Both the position numbers and the translations under genes were made by a program. From Fabrea salina (Eukaryota; Ciliophora; Heterotrichea; Heterotrichida; Fabreidae), in NCBI GenBank assembly GCA_022984795.1, contig JALIHJ010000021.1, forward strand, positions 124,001 through 188,000: a DNA stretch of 64,000 nucleotides. The letters run 5' to 3'. The notes below the pieces were generated by a model. The model was not told the DNA's origin and made no database searches. It saw nothing but the letters and a program-made list of their open reading frames with translations. Below are positions 32,794 through 41,479 of this stretch, piece after piece. Position 1 is the stretch's first letter; the number at the start of each line of letters is the position of its first letter.

Positions 32794-34389
32794 ATGGAAT
32801 CAGAAGAGGAATCACTCAAGTGTCTTACTGAAAATGAACTAAACTCGCCACTAATTGAGAAATATGAAATAGTTGAGCACTCGCCTAAAATGCGATTTTC
32901 TCGTTTCAATGAGCAAATAGGGAGTGGGGCCAGTAAAGTTGTATATAAAGCCGTAGACAACTACACAGGGTGCGAAGTAGCTTGGAATGTTGTCAAAACC
33001 TGCAACCTTACGCGTTCTGAAAAGCAAAGAATCAGGGACGAAATCATGATAATACAGAGATTGCAGCACCAAAACATTATACACCTAATTCGGGCTTGGC
33101 ACAACAAACAGAAGGAGGAAATAGTTTTCATCACAGAAATCATGACTGGAGGGTCTCTCAGAAATTACCTAAAAAAAATAAGGAAGCCTTACCTCCGTGT
33201 GATCAAGCACTGGTGTTTAGGAATCTTAAGGGGACTTCATTACCTGCACTCCCAAAAACCCTACCCTATTATTCACCGAGACCTTAAATGTGACAACATA
33301 TTTGTGAGTTCCAGTACTGGTGACGTCAGAATTGGGGACTTAGGTCTTTCAGTTTTTATGACGAGCTCACACAAAGCCAGTTGTCTAGGCACCCCTGCCT
33401 ACATGGCCCCTGAACTTTTTGAGGAGAAATATGGCCCTAGTGTGGACATTTATGCCTTTGGAATGTGCGTTTTGGAAATGTGCACCCAAGAAATGCCTTA
33501 CTCTGAATGCAGCAAGGCTACTGAAATCTATCGGAAAGTAATGACAGGAGTCAAACCAGAGGCTTTGGAAAGAATCCAGGACGAAGAGCTCAAAAGCTTC
33601 ATAGAACTGTGCATAACACCTGTTGACCAAAGACCACTTACAGAGGAGTTACTTAGTCACTCTTTCCTTGAAGTAGACGATTCTGACGAAAGAGTCCACA
33701 GACCTCCCAAAGTAAAAAATGGAGTTCCGAAACTCCTCGATCTTAAGTCAGAACCAACTCAAGAAGGCACTATAAAGACTTACATTTCTATAGGAATTAA
33801 AGACCCAGTCAGTAAAACTGTCAGAAAAGCAAGGTACGACTTTGACTTTGACTTAAGTCGTGACTGCTCTTACGAAGTAGCTTCTGAACTCGTAATGCAA
33901 CTGGGTTTAGAAGTTAAGCATCTCCCAGTACTTGCTGAAACTATGCAAGAAAGAATAGACGAGATCCTTAACGAAAAGGAAGAAGGAAGTATTAGTTGCA
34001 ACTCAACAGCCATCACGCACAAATTGACTCCCTTTTCTTCTGGAAACCGGTCCCCCCTGGACTCTTGCCAAGCCACCTTGCCAGATGAGGTAGAAAGCAA
34101 TGTGATAGAAGCTCTGTGCCACTGGGAGTTTCCGGGAGTGCTTAACAAGGAAACTTGCGACATTGTTGCCATAGCTAAGTTGCAAGAAGCCCTTGAACAT
34201 GCTTTAGGCGTTAAAATAAACGAAAGGGGATACTACGGACTTAAAACTGAAATTATGGTTAAGAAGTTCGAAGAGCAACTTGGGCTGAACCCTACCGGAG
34301 AGGTAAATTACGAGATTTGGGAAAAACTTTTTAACTCACAAAGTTTAGCAAACCCCAAAAAAGTATTTCTAAGACATTTAAGCTTCTAA
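32794..34389 (+). CDS. WNK-family kinase with CCT/PF2-like and PGBD-like C-terminal domains
   Basis: A 531-aa protein. The kinase domain (~35-300) has the WNK hallmark: the usual VAIK lysine is replaced (VAWNVV, Asn65) and a lysine sits in the glycine loop (GSGASKVVYK, Lys48). HRDLKCDNIF, DLGLS and LGTPAYMAPE are intact. At ~325-390 (TYISIGIKDP, RKARYDFDFDLSRDCSYEVASELVMQLGL) lies an OSR1/CCT-like PF2 domain, standard in WNKs. At ~455-515 a segment (AKLQEALEHALGV, RGYYGLKTEIMVKKFEEQLGL, PTGEVNYEIWEKL) looks like a peptidoglycan-binding-like PGBD module, which is unusual here. WNKs regulate ion transport and cell volume. Confidence 0.92.
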   Translation: MESEEESLKCLTENELNSPLIEKYEIVEHSPKMRFSRFNEQIGSGASKVVYKAVDNYTGCEVAWNVVKTCNLTRSEKQRIRDEIMIIQRLQHQNIIHLIRAWHNKQKEEIVFITEIMTGGSLRNYLKKIRKPYLRVIKHWCLGILRGLHYLHSQKPYPIIHRDLKCDNIFVSSSTGDVRIGDLGLSVFMTSSHKASCLGTPAYMAPELFEEKYGPSVDIYAFGMCVLEMCTQEMPYSECSKATEIYRKVMTGVKPEALERIQDEELKSFIELCITPVDQRPLTEELLSHSFLEVDDSDERVHRPPKVKNGVPKLLDLKSEPTQEGTIKTYISIGIKDPVSKTVRKARYDFDFDLSRDCSYEVASELVMQLGLEVKHLPVLAETMQERIDEILNEKEEGSISCNSTAITHKLTPFSSGNRSPLDSCQATLPDEVESNVIEALCHWEFPGVLNKETCDIVAIAKLQEALEHALGVKINERGYYGLKTEIMVKKFEEQLGLNPTGEVNYEIWEKLFNSQSLANPKKVFLRHLSF

Positions 34390-34405
34390 CTGTAATTATA
34401 AGTGG

Positions 34406-34903
34406 TTACATACTTTGGCGGAACTTAGCAAACTTAGAATAAGCTTGCAAGCTGTTTTCTGGGCTTGAGTCAGGTTGTTTGTTTTCTTCTGGGAGTTGTT
34501 GAGGCTCGGAAGAAGAACCTTTAGTTTGGTCTAGTAAACTAAACCACAAAGAGATTATTGAAGAGTCTGCTTTATCATAAAAAATGAATGAAAAATTACA
34601 AATGCACCTGTGCTGCCCGTACCTAATTATAACTTTTCCTTTGATGTTTTTGGACCTTCTGGGCTCGCAGTAACGCTCTTCAAAGGTAGAACTTAACTTT
34701 GCTGAGAAACTGCTCATGTAGCTTTCTTCGTAGTTGATGAATACAATTTTGCTAGTTGTCAAAATAAGTTTGCCTTCGCCGTGGAATGTGTCGAGGTCGT
34801 TAATTTCAATTAACCCAACTACGTTAGAAGCTTCTTTAACAAAGTACTCGTTCTCTTCATAAATTAGAGTTTTGTCTTTGACTTGTTCGCAGTTTATTGC
34901 CAT
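34406..34903 (-). CDS. GRAM/WBP2-like domain protein
   Basis: A 165-aa protein. Residues ~30-130 resemble the GRAM/PH-like domain of the WBP2 family: FHGEGKLILTTSKIVFINYEES is the typical strand pair (G-x-L-x-L-T-x-x-R/K-I-V-F), followed by strands CICNFSFIFYDKADSS and IISLWFSLLD. The C-terminus is Glu/Gln/Pro-rich and disordered. Function is probably membrane or protein binding. Its first 10 nt overlap the end of the upstream gene, in another frame. The 3' end is 16 nt from the convergent WNK gene. Confidence 0.66.
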   Translation of the reverse strand: MAINCEQVKDKTLIYEENEYFVKEASNVVGLIEINDLDTFHGEGKLILTTSKIVFINYEESYMSSFSAKLSSTFEERYCEPRRSKNIKGKVIIRYGQHRCICNFSFIFYDKADSSIISLWFSLLDQTKGSSSEPQQLPEENKQPDSSPENSLQAYSKFAKFRQSM

Positions 34904-35430
34904 TTAGTATTATAACATGCAGAGTTCTTTGTTCCGAAAGTACTTAAGTGTTGGGGTTTGGGCGGAGGCTTCACATCAAAAGCTGCAAACCTTTTTAGTT
35001 CTCTTTCGTAGTAAGAGTTAAGGCGTTGTCTGAATATTTCAGAAGGAGACTGGTCGTACCTTTTGGGAAAAGACCTTCTTTGCAACATAGAGTTGATTTT
35101 CCACTTGAGGTCTTGTGCGTTGTTTACTTTTCTGTGACTTGAAAGCAAACCTCCAGAGTCTAGTTGGCTTAGTTCTTTTAGGCTTTGAGAGTTAACAACT
35201 GTTTGGGAACCTGTTTCAGTTTGGGTGTTAGAACTTTGGTTTGTTTTTGAGTCTTGGTCAGTTTCGAGTTCAGCTATTTCTGACAAGCTTTTTTGGGTGA
35301 AAAGTACCTTTTTGTTTTCCCGGTTAGGGAGTTCTGTGGGCTTTTTAAGAATAGACTCAGGTTTGTAAAGTTCTTTTTTAGAGGGTTCCAAGTCATCTAT
35401 TGTTAATGCGGGGTCTGCTTTTTTGTCCAT
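34894..35430 (-). CDS. Hypothetical disordered protein, 178 aa
   Basis: I do not recognise this protein. It is rich in Lys, Glu, Ser, Gln and Pro and probably disordered. Short motifs include KKVLFTQKSL (a KVxF-like PP1-docking motif, VLFT) and a C-terminal helix QSPSEIFRQRLNSYYERELKRFAAFDV. The last residues TKWQ are encoded by sequence that also contains the ATG of the GRAM-like gene, an overlap of 10 nt in different frames. Six nt separate it from the Rrp43-like gene upstream. Reality is supported by the array context, by the ATG context AATTTAAAATG and by neighbour-like codon use. Confidence 0.62.
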   Translation of the reverse strand: MDKKADPALTIDDLEPSKKELYKPESILKKPTELPNRENKKVLFTQKSLSEIAELETDQDSKTNQSSNTQTETGSQTVVNSQSLKELSQLDSGGLLSSHRKVNNAQDLKWKINSMLQRRSFPKRYDQSPSEIFRQRLNSYYERELKRFAAFDVKPPPKPQHLSTFGTKNSACYNTKWQ

Positions 35431-35436
35431 TTTAAA

Positions 35437-36030
35437 TTAGTTTTTTAAAGAAAATAGTTTGCCTACGAACTGGTTGTTTTGCTTGAGCAAACTAAGGTTG
35501 TGTGAAGCAGAACTGATGCAGGACTGGCAGGTTTTTACTATGTTTTCTAAGTCGGACAAAGCTATGGGGTCTCCTTGGGTTTTGAAAAAGTTCACTTTGT
35601 TTTGACTTACAAGCACTGTGAACTGCGAAGTTGAGTTTTGTTCTTCTTCTTTAGTTGGGTCTCTCACGTAGTACCCAAACAAGTCTCCAAAAGTAAAAGG
35701 AAACAAAACTTCGTCTTTGTCTATCAAAATCTGGTACCCCAGAGTCACTGCTTCTTCAAGGTTTCCATCGTCCACAATCACTTTAACAAGTGTTTTGCCA
35801 GCAGTCTCCCCTAAGAAACTTAAGTCCCTCCAACCTTCAATTCCTTGTCCCTCAGTCTTTTCTAGTAGCACAGCTGTGTTGCCTATTCTTACTAAGCAAG
35901 AGTGGGATTTTAACTGAATAGCGTACTTTCGGGGCTTGTCTAGTTTCCTGCCGTCAGGTCTGAGTCCCTCTTTCAAATAAGCGGTAAAGAAGTCACGAGG
36001 CAGAACTTTCCTGATGACTGAAGAATTCAT
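35437..36030 (-). CDS. Shortened RNase PH-like exosome subunit (Rrp43/EXOSC8-like)
   Basis: A 197-aa protein. The N-terminus FFTAYLKEGLRPDGRKLDKPR and CLVRIGNTAVL match the opening of the exosome RNase PH-like subunits Rrp42/43/45. The C-terminal half (YYVRDPTKEEE, QFTVLVSQNKVNFFKTQGD, LSDLENIVKTCQSCIS) matches the DPTxxEE...G..L..A-rich end of EXOSC8. Human EXOSC8 has ~276 aa, so about 80 internal residues are missing although the fold ends are kept. The subunit is part of the non-catalytic exosome ring that threads RNA to 3'-5' nucleases. The ATG shares its A with the TAA of the upstream REEP-like gene (TAATG). Confidence 0.78.
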   Translation of the reverse strand: MNSSVIRKVLPRDFFTAYLKEGLRPDGRKLDKPRKYAIQLKSHSCLVRIGNTAVLLEKTEGQGIEGWRDLSFLGETAGKTLVKVIVDDGNLEEAVTLGYQILIDKDEVLFPFTFGDLFGYYVRDPTKEEEQNSTSQFTVLVSQNKVNFFKTQGDPIALSDLENIVKTCQSCISSASHNLSLLKQNNQFVGKLFSLKN

Positions 36031-36581
36031 TATTGATTATTAGCTAAGTAAGAGGCACCTTGCTTCACAACTTCTTCCTTTGCTTTGGCTGCGGCTTCAC
36101 TTGTGGCTGAAACTACTTTGTCTATTCCTTCGTCAATTACTTTTTGGTGCTTAGCTAAGAAGGGTCCTACAAACGAGTCGTAAATAGTAACTGCGCCTTT
36201 AGTTTGTGGAGCAAACAAGTACACTAGAAATACTAGTTTGAAAACAAAGAAGAAGGGAATCCAGGAAAACAGCACCTCTACCCAGTCATCCACCACTCTG
36301 AAAATAGAGAAAATCACCCAGTATGTGAGCCAGAGCTTATCGTCTTCTTCACCAGGTGACTCAATGGCCTTAATGGACATGTAAGCTGGGTAGGCTGTTC
36401 CGATAAAGTTACAAATCACGTCTGCTCCGAAACCGAAAACCATCAAAAACAGAAGAAAACCAACCACTCCCAGAATGAGATAGCGAGTAGGGACTCCTGC
36501 CTTCTCCGTGATCTTTTGCACGGCTGGAATTCCGTCTAGAGCCTTTTCGATTTCAGACAACTTTTGGTTAACCTGCTCCAT
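36030..36581 (-). CDS. REEP/Yop1 (TB2/DP1/HVA22) ER membrane-shaping protein
   Basis: A 183-aa protein with a TB2/DP1/HVA22 domain: a hydrophobic hairpin (LILGVVGFLLFLMVFGFGADVI), then NFIGTAYPAYMSIKAIES, the family hallmark, DDKLWLTYWVIFSIFRVVDDW, and FVFKLVFLVYLFAPQTKGA, then an amphipathic C-terminal helix. Family members insert hairpins into ER tubules and curve the membrane. Length is close to yeast Yop1 (180 aa). The stop TAA overlaps the start of the Rrp43-like gene by 1 nt. Eight nt separate it from the EH-domain gene. Confidence 0.94.
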   Translation of the reverse strand: MEQVNQKLSEIEKALDGIPAVQKITEKAGVPTRYLILGVVGFLLFLMVFGFGADVICNFIGTAYPAYMSIKAIESPGEEDDKLWLTYWVIFSIFRVVDDWVEVLFSWIPFFFVFKLVFLVYLFAPQTKGAVTIYDSFVGPFLAKHQKVIDEGIDKVVSATSEAAAKAKEEVVKQGASYLANNQ

Positions 36582-36589
36582 ATTATTTA

Positions 36590-37888
36590 CTAGCTATTAT
36601 TTTTGGGTAAGTTTTGCTTGAAGAAACTTACAGTTGCTTCGCAAGTGTCTTTGATCGTTTTAGAAGAAATGTCTTGGAGTCGCGACGAAAGCATTTGGTT
36701 ACGTTCTCTCTGCAAAGAAAGTTTTTGCCTCAATGCTTGCCACTCCCGCATTACCTTTTGGAGCTCCTCTTCAACTTTCTTTAACTCTTCAGTGCAGTCT
36801 TCGTCTGCTTTTACTTGGTTTCCAGAGAAGTTGTTTTGTTTGGAAACTGAAATGCTAATTTTGGTTTTGAAGTCTTGTGAAAAGGCTCTGGCTGAGTCTT
36901 GAGAGGACCTGTAGGACAAAGAAGGCGACTTTAACTCTGAAGAAGCAGGCTCTTTAGGAGAACTTTTAGGTGGAGGAATTTTAGGAACAGAACTTTTGGG
37001 AGGAGAAGCTTTTTGCGAAGGAAAGGGTTCGAAAGTGTCAAATTCGGCAAATAGTTCTTTTTCTGTAGGTTCGAAAGTTTGGGCTTTTTGAGGCAAAGGC
37101 TGAAACTCTTGAAAGGCACTTGGCTGAGGGGGTTCGAGTGGTTCTGGATGCTGAATAGGTTCGTTTATAACAGTTTTTAGCGAAGGAGGGAGTTCGTTTG
37201 GAGGGGGTTCTTTCTTTTCAGTGAGCATGTAAAGCAAGTGCATCATAACTGCAAACTGGTTAGTGTTGAAAGTTCCTGTTTGATTAACATCACAAAGGTC
37301 CCAAATGCGTGAAAGCATTCCTTGGTCAGCTTTGGTTTGCATCATAACTTGCATAGCTTGTTGTGTTTGGAGTTCAGGGGCTCCTGCACTAAGTTGGTCA
37401 AACATTTGGTGGTACTTAGTTTTGTCAGCTTCAGGCATTGACCAAAAGTCAGGCTTAGGCCCAGTTGACTGGAACTTAGGAAGCGGTGCCTGTTCGTCGT
37501 TGTAAACGGCTTCAGCATTTACGGGTTTTCCAGACTGAGCAAGTCCAACAAGTCTTAAAGCGCAGTAAAACCTGTCTTTGTCTAAAAAAGTTTCGTTGTT
37601 GGGAGTGCAGATGTTCCAGATTTCTTTCAAAACGTCAACTGGAAGACTGGAGCGCTTCAAAAACTCTACAATAGTAGGCCCTTCAATATGCTGTTTGTCC
37701 TGAGGGTCTACTTGAGACAACAAAAGATTGTACAGACCTCTTTCTTTAGGAGTGAGTTTTACTCGCAGAGGTTTGGGAGGAGCTGGTTCTTCTGGTTGAA
37801 ACTGTTGGTAATTGCCAGGCGGCATGGTTTGGTACTGGTACATGTATGGGTTTGGTTGCCCTTGCCAACCCATGAAGTTTGGGTTCAT
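36590..37888 (-). CDS. EH-domain endocytic protein (Eps15/Pan1-like)
   Basis: A 432-aa protein. The N-terminus is Gly/Gln/Tyr/Pro-rich. Two EH domains lie at ~48-140 (LTPKERGLYNLLLSQVDP, LPVDVLKEIWNICTPN, FLDKDRFYCALRLVGLAQ) and ~150-240 (DKTKYHQMFDQL, LSRIWDLCDVNQTGTFNTNQF). EH domains bind NPF peptides of endocytic adaptors. The middle is rich in Pro/Ser/Lys and disordered. The C-terminus is a coiled coil (EELKKVEEELQKVMREWQAL). It resembles Eps15-type scaffolds that gather clathrin adaptors. The frame is open to 37945, but ATG at 37888 (GTATAAAATG) is used; it is 16 bp from the divergent MFS start. Confidence 0.9.
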   Translation of the reverse strand: MNPNFMGWQGQPNPYMYQYQTMPPGNYQQFQPEEPAPPKPLRVKLTPKERGLYNLLLSQVDPQDKQHIEGPTIVEFLKRSSLPVDVLKEIWNICTPNNETFLDKDRFYCALRLVGLAQSGKPVNAEAVYNDEQAPLPKFQSTGPKPDFWSMPEADKTKYHQMFDQLSAGAPELQTQQAMQVMMQTKADQGMLSRIWDLCDVNQTGTFNTNQFAVMMHLLYMLTEKKEPPPNELPPSLKTVINEPIQHPEPLEPPQPSAFQEFQPLPQKAQTFEPTEKELFAEFDTFEPFPSQKASPPKSSVPKIPPPKSSPKEPASSELKSPSLSYRSSQDSARAFSQDFKTKISISVSKQNNFSGNQVKADEDCTEELKKVEEELQKVMREWQALRQKLSLQRERNQMLSSRLQDISSKTIKDTCEATVSFFKQNLPKNNS

Positions 37889-37904
37889 TTTATACGCAAT
37901 AAAG

Positions 37905-39239
37905 ATGTCCCAAGAAAGAGGAGCACTTGAAATCTTCAAAGCCACTATTCTAGAGATCCTGAAGAGTCCTAAAGAACTCTTCTTAGTTTACTCAATAAAC
38001 TTGCTTTTGACCTTTAACTACAACACCCTAACGTTCATGATTCCTTTGTATTACACGCAAGAACAAAAGGTATCGGACACCCAAGCAGGCCTAGTTTTTG
38101 GTTCACTTGGAGTACTGATAGGAGTGCTTGCTGTTGTTTTAGGACCAGTTATAAACATTTTGAGCTGTAAAAAAGGCATTTTGATGTCAAGCATCTCCGG
38201 AGCTGTTGGGTTTGGACTTCTTGGACACACTCGGGCTTTTGGGGTAAGTTTGGTAGCAGTGGTGCTGTTCCATTCAGTTTCTATTTCAATGGCTTGGTCA
38301 GTGGTAGAGTTGGGTGTTAAAATGTTCACTCCGCCTGAAGCCCGCAACACAAGTAACTCTTTTCTGTTGGTAGTTAACTATTTAAGTGGAATTCTGGCAG
38401 GCTTTTTCATCGACTACGTTTGGTCCAACTACGAAAACAAAGAGCACATTTACAGAAACATTTATTACACAAGCTGTGCAAGTGCATGCTTAGCTATGAT
38501 TCTAGCCCTTTTCTTGAACGAAAGTCAAGCTTTTGAAAGCATTAAGCCTGAAAGTTACGGTTTGAACCGCAAAGTCTTTGTGAAAAAGCGGTTTTGGAGG
38601 TTTGCAGGGCTTATTTTACTTTTGACACTTTTGAGAAGTGGTTGTTTCGGCCACTTAGACGCAACTTTTCCTAAGTTCATGGTGAGGGTGTTTGGAGATG
38701 ACGCTCACTTTGGGAACTTAATAGCTGTGCATTCGACTTCAATGATGCTGGGGACTCTAGGTTTCACTCCACTGTCTTACATCACCTCTAGTTACAACCT
38801 TATACTAGTAGGTGGTTTTTTGGGAGCACTAGCTCCTACAGTGTTGGCCTTTGAGCCCACTTATGCAACTTGTGTAGTTTTTGTAGTTCTGATATCTTTT
38901 GGAGAAAGCATCTGGGTACCCAGACTCCTTGACTACACATTTGAAGTTGCTCCGCAGGGTGAGGAAGGGACTTACTTAGCCCTCAACAACTCACCTAACT
39001 ATTTTGGAATGATTTTAACAGGTTTGTTTTCAGGGAATTTATTAGAGTCTTTTTGTCCGCCAGAAGGAGAAAAGCAATGTTACTTAATTTGGATAGTTAT
39101 TGGAATAGCCACTTTCACTATTTCAATAGTGATTTGTTTGTTGAAGCCCTTTATAATCCAACCTAAGGACGAAGAAGAAGAATTTCTGCCTTGCTTCAAA
39201 GACTCCCAACCCATTATAGACGGCAAACCATGTAATTAA
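37905..39239 (+). CDS. MFS transporter
   Basis: A 444-aa protein with ~11-12 hydrophobic helices. The N-terminal basic region (MSQERGALEIFKATILEILKSP) precedes TM1 (LFLVYSINLLLTFNYNTL). The A-like loop (GPVINILSCKKGILMSS) replaces the classical signature, and TM4-6 (SISMAWSVVELGVKMFTPPEARNTSN) resemble those of peptide/solute MFS families. The C-terminus is acidic. I cannot name a substrate. The frame extends upstream to 37812 but that would overlap the divergent EH gene; ATG at 37905 fits the start context. Its stop TAA abuts the ALIX stop on the other strand with zero nt between. Confidence 0.85.
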   Translation: MSQERGALEIFKATILEILKSPKELFLVYSINLLLTFNYNTLTFMIPLYYTQEQKVSDTQAGLVFGSLGVLIGVLAVVLGPVINILSCKKGILMSSISGAVGFGLLGHTRAFGVSLVAVVLFHSVSISMAWSVVELGVKMFTPPEARNTSNSFLLVVNYLSGILAGFFIDYVWSNYENKEHIYRNIYYTSCASACLAMILALFLNESQAFESIKPESYGLNRKVFVKKRFWRFAGLILLLTLLRSGCFGHLDATFPKFMVRVFGDDAHFGNLIAVHSTSMMLGTLGFTPLSYITSSYNLILVGGFLGALAPTVLAFEPTYATCVVFVVLISFGESIWVPRLLDYTFEVAPQGEEGTYLALNNSPNYFGMILTGLFSGNLLESFCPPEGEKQCYLIWIVIGIATFTISIVICLLKPFIIQPKDEEEEFLPCFKDSQPIIDGKPCN

Positions 39240-41444
39240 TTAACGAGACCCATAGGGATTATGGTAAGGGTATCCCTGGCTAGGTTGGTGCACTCCAAAG
39301 TTGCCCTGGGAACTTAATCTAGCTATAAGGTCGTTCTTCTCAATGTTCCTTGCGTAAATAAAGTCACTGATGCTTTGCTGAATAACAGTTAGGTGGCGGG
39401 ACAGGTTGTTGTAGAACTGCAGTCCGGAAGAGATTTTGCCAACTATTTTTCCGAAAAGGTTAGTTGCGTTTTCTAAGTTTTGAAGTACTCTGGTTCTTTC
39501 AGACTCGCTTTCTATAGCTCCCATTTCAGTGTCGTAGTTTTGGTTGGCATTCATGAGTCTTTCCATTCCAGCCCTCATTTCTCCAGTTTTTTGTTCAATT
39601 AATTGTTTGGACTCTTCGAACTTAGACATTTCTTTTTCAAAAACCTGTTCTTTGGGAATCTTTAGTTCTTCCATCCTAATGATTTCTTCAATGATGTTTT
39701 CTTGTTCCACAGTAGTGTTGAGTCGAGCAACTTCGTCAAAGAGTTCTTTATTCACTGTTTCTACGTTTTCAATAGCGTTGTTAAGTTCCTCATAAGTTGT
39801 GCTGGATTGAGTTTGGGTGTTTCTTTCTGGAATAAGTGCTTCAATTTCTCTTTTGCTTTTGCCTAGAAGCTGCAGACTTTCTTGGTTTGACTCCCACCTG
39901 TTTTTGTTCTCTTGGTCTACTTCTTTTGCTTGAGCAAGTTTAGTTTTGAGGTTAGATATGTCGTTTTTGAAGTGGATGTTTAAAGCAGAACTTTGGGGAC
40001 GACTCCAGTTGTGGCCGTACATTTGCCTTAGGGTGTTGTCTTCGTTTTCTTCTTGAGTTAAAGAATTCAGAAGTTCGTTTGCAAACCTTTCGTTGTTTGC
40101 TGAAAAGTTGTCTAGGTTCTGGAGTCCTTGGTTGACATAATTAACACCTCCTTGTGACTGGTTCTGGAGTATTTTCTTCCATAAGCTGTCTGGAAGTCCT
40201 TTTCCTCCGATAGTGGCCTCAAGTTTGGTGGGGAGTCCCATGTTGCTCATGGTTTCATACAACTGGTCACTTATATAGTTGACTTTTTCTGTTTCGCTTA
40301 CAAGCATTTGGTTGAGGAGTTCTTTGTACTCAGCCATAGCAGCTAAAACACTGGGAGGAACTAGTTCGTTCATGCATTCTTGACCTTCTATTTTAGAGTG
40401 TATGTCTATGCTTTTTGGAAACTGAGGCACTAGTCTAGTGATTTCTTCAGCTTCTTCTAGAGTGTTCGGGTCAGGAATTGAGTCCATGTAAATGCTTAAG
40501 TTTTCTTTTTCTGCGCTTTCTTTTTCTGACCTGATCATTTGCAGGTAGGTTCTTCCGTTTTCTAAGTAACGCCCTCTAATTCCTTTAACCCTCATAGCTT
40601 TTTCAATGGACTCCAGAGCCTTTTTGAGTCTGGCCACTCCTTTTCCAAAACCATCGCCTGTTTGGGAGCCCTTTTCTCTGTCTTCAAAAGACAGCCAGTA
40701 CTGACTTGCGGAGTAAAACAACAAGTACTGGAAGTAAAGTATGTTTCTGATCTCTTCTCCAATATGCTTGTACAACACGCTGTCCTTGCTAACGTCGTAA
40801 CTCTTTCTGAAGTTTCTGCTCATAGTGATTGCAAGCTTAGCCAAGTTAGGTTTGCTTCCACTTGACTTAAACAACTTATCGTACATGCAGTAGTAAGCTT
40901 GCCCAATCAAAATGTTAATCATAAAGCTAATATGCTCAGGAGAAACATCAATCATTTGGACTTCCCTCATGTCTAATGAAAACTTCCTTACCTCATCAAA
41001 GCACCCTGCTGCCGTTTGGTAGTAGTTCATCACAGTTTTGTGCCCATCGGGAGCTTCTAGGCTAGTTCCGGCACCCAGTTGGCTATAAAGAGCCCCTATG
41101 TTATAAAGAATGCTTACTTTTTCCAAAAGGTAAGATGAATCTAACTTCTTCCTTTTAGTAAGCGAGTCGTACCAAGTGAACCTAATTCCTGCCGAAGACA
41201 GAGGCAACTTAGCTTCAAGTACGTTCACGAACCTGTAGTAAGTTGTTAAGTTTTGCAGGTTCTGGTTAGCTTGGTCCGGGTTTGAGTAATCTGCCAAGAC
41301 CACTCTCTCTCTAGCCTTTTCTGCTTCCAGTATGAAGCTCCGGACCTTTTCGTAAATGCCCTTATTGAAGTTCTTCTTTATATACTTCTCGGCGTTCTTA
41401 GCTATTTTGGCACTGTCAGTTTTCTTAGTTGATATACTCAACAT
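39240..41444 (-). CDS. ALIX/Bro1-domain protein
   Basis: A 734-aa ALIX-type protein. The BRO1 domain (~1-370) contains FTWYDSLTKRKKLDSSYLLEKVSILYNIGALYSQLG, given here as parts FTWYDSL and EKVSILYNIGALYSQLG, plus CFDEVRKFSLDM and LLFYSASQYWLSF. The V-shaped helical domain (~380-700) follows: IPDPNTLEEAEEITRLVPQ is not repeated here beyond its pattern, then QLYETMSNMGLPTKLEATIG and LNSLTQEENEDNTLRQMYG. The C-terminal tail is a short Gly/Pro/Tyr-rich stretch (QPSQGYPYHNPYGSR), shorter than in animals. Bro1 domains bind ESCRT-III CHMP4/Snf7, so the role is in multivesicular body sorting and membrane scission. It converges with MFS at zero spacing and diverges from PPP4R1 by 35 bp. Confidence 0.93.
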   Translation of the reverse strand: MLSISTKKTDSAKIAKNAEKYIKKNFNKGIYEKVRSFILEAEKARERVVLADYSNPDQANQNLQNLTTYYRFVNVLEAKLPLSSAGIRFTWYDSLTKRKKLDSSYLLEKVSILYNIGALYSQLGAGTSLEAPDGHKTVMNYYQTAAGCFDEVRKFSLDMREVQMIDVSPEHISFMINILIGQAYYCMYDKLFKSSGSKPNLAKLAITMSRNFRKSYDVSKDSVLYKHIGEEIRNILYFQYLLFYSASQYWLSFEDREKGSQTGDGFGKGVARLKKALESIEKAMRVKGIRGRYLENGRTYLQMIRSEKESAEKENLSIYMDSIPDPNTLEEAEEITRLVPQFPKSIDIHSKIEGQECMNELVPPSVLAAMAEYKELLNQMLVSETEKVNYISDQLYETMSNMGLPTKLEATIGGKGLPDSLWKKILQNQSQGGVNYVNQGLQNLDNFSANNERFANELLNSLTQEENEDNTLRQMYGHNWSRPQSSALNIHFKNDISNLKTKLAQAKEVDQENKNRWESNQESLQLLGKSKREIEALIPERNTQTQSSTTYEELNNAIENVETVNKELFDEVARLNTTVEQENIIEEIIRMEELKIPKEQVFEKEMSKFEESKQLIEQKTGEMRAGMERLMNANQNYDTEMGAIESESERTRVLQNLENATNLFGKIVGKISSGLQFYNNLSRHLTVIQQSISDFIYARNIEKNDLIARLSSQGNFGVHQPSQGYPYHNPYGSR

Positions 41445-41479
41445 TTATATTTTGACTCATTAGTTCAACACACTAATAA

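Noticed and set aside
37812-37904. Longer N-terminus for the MFS gene at 37905
   Set aside because: The extension is antisense to the start of the EH-domain gene and reads as Met/Tyr/Trp-rich low-quality sequence; the ATG at 37905 directly precedes a normal N-terminus.
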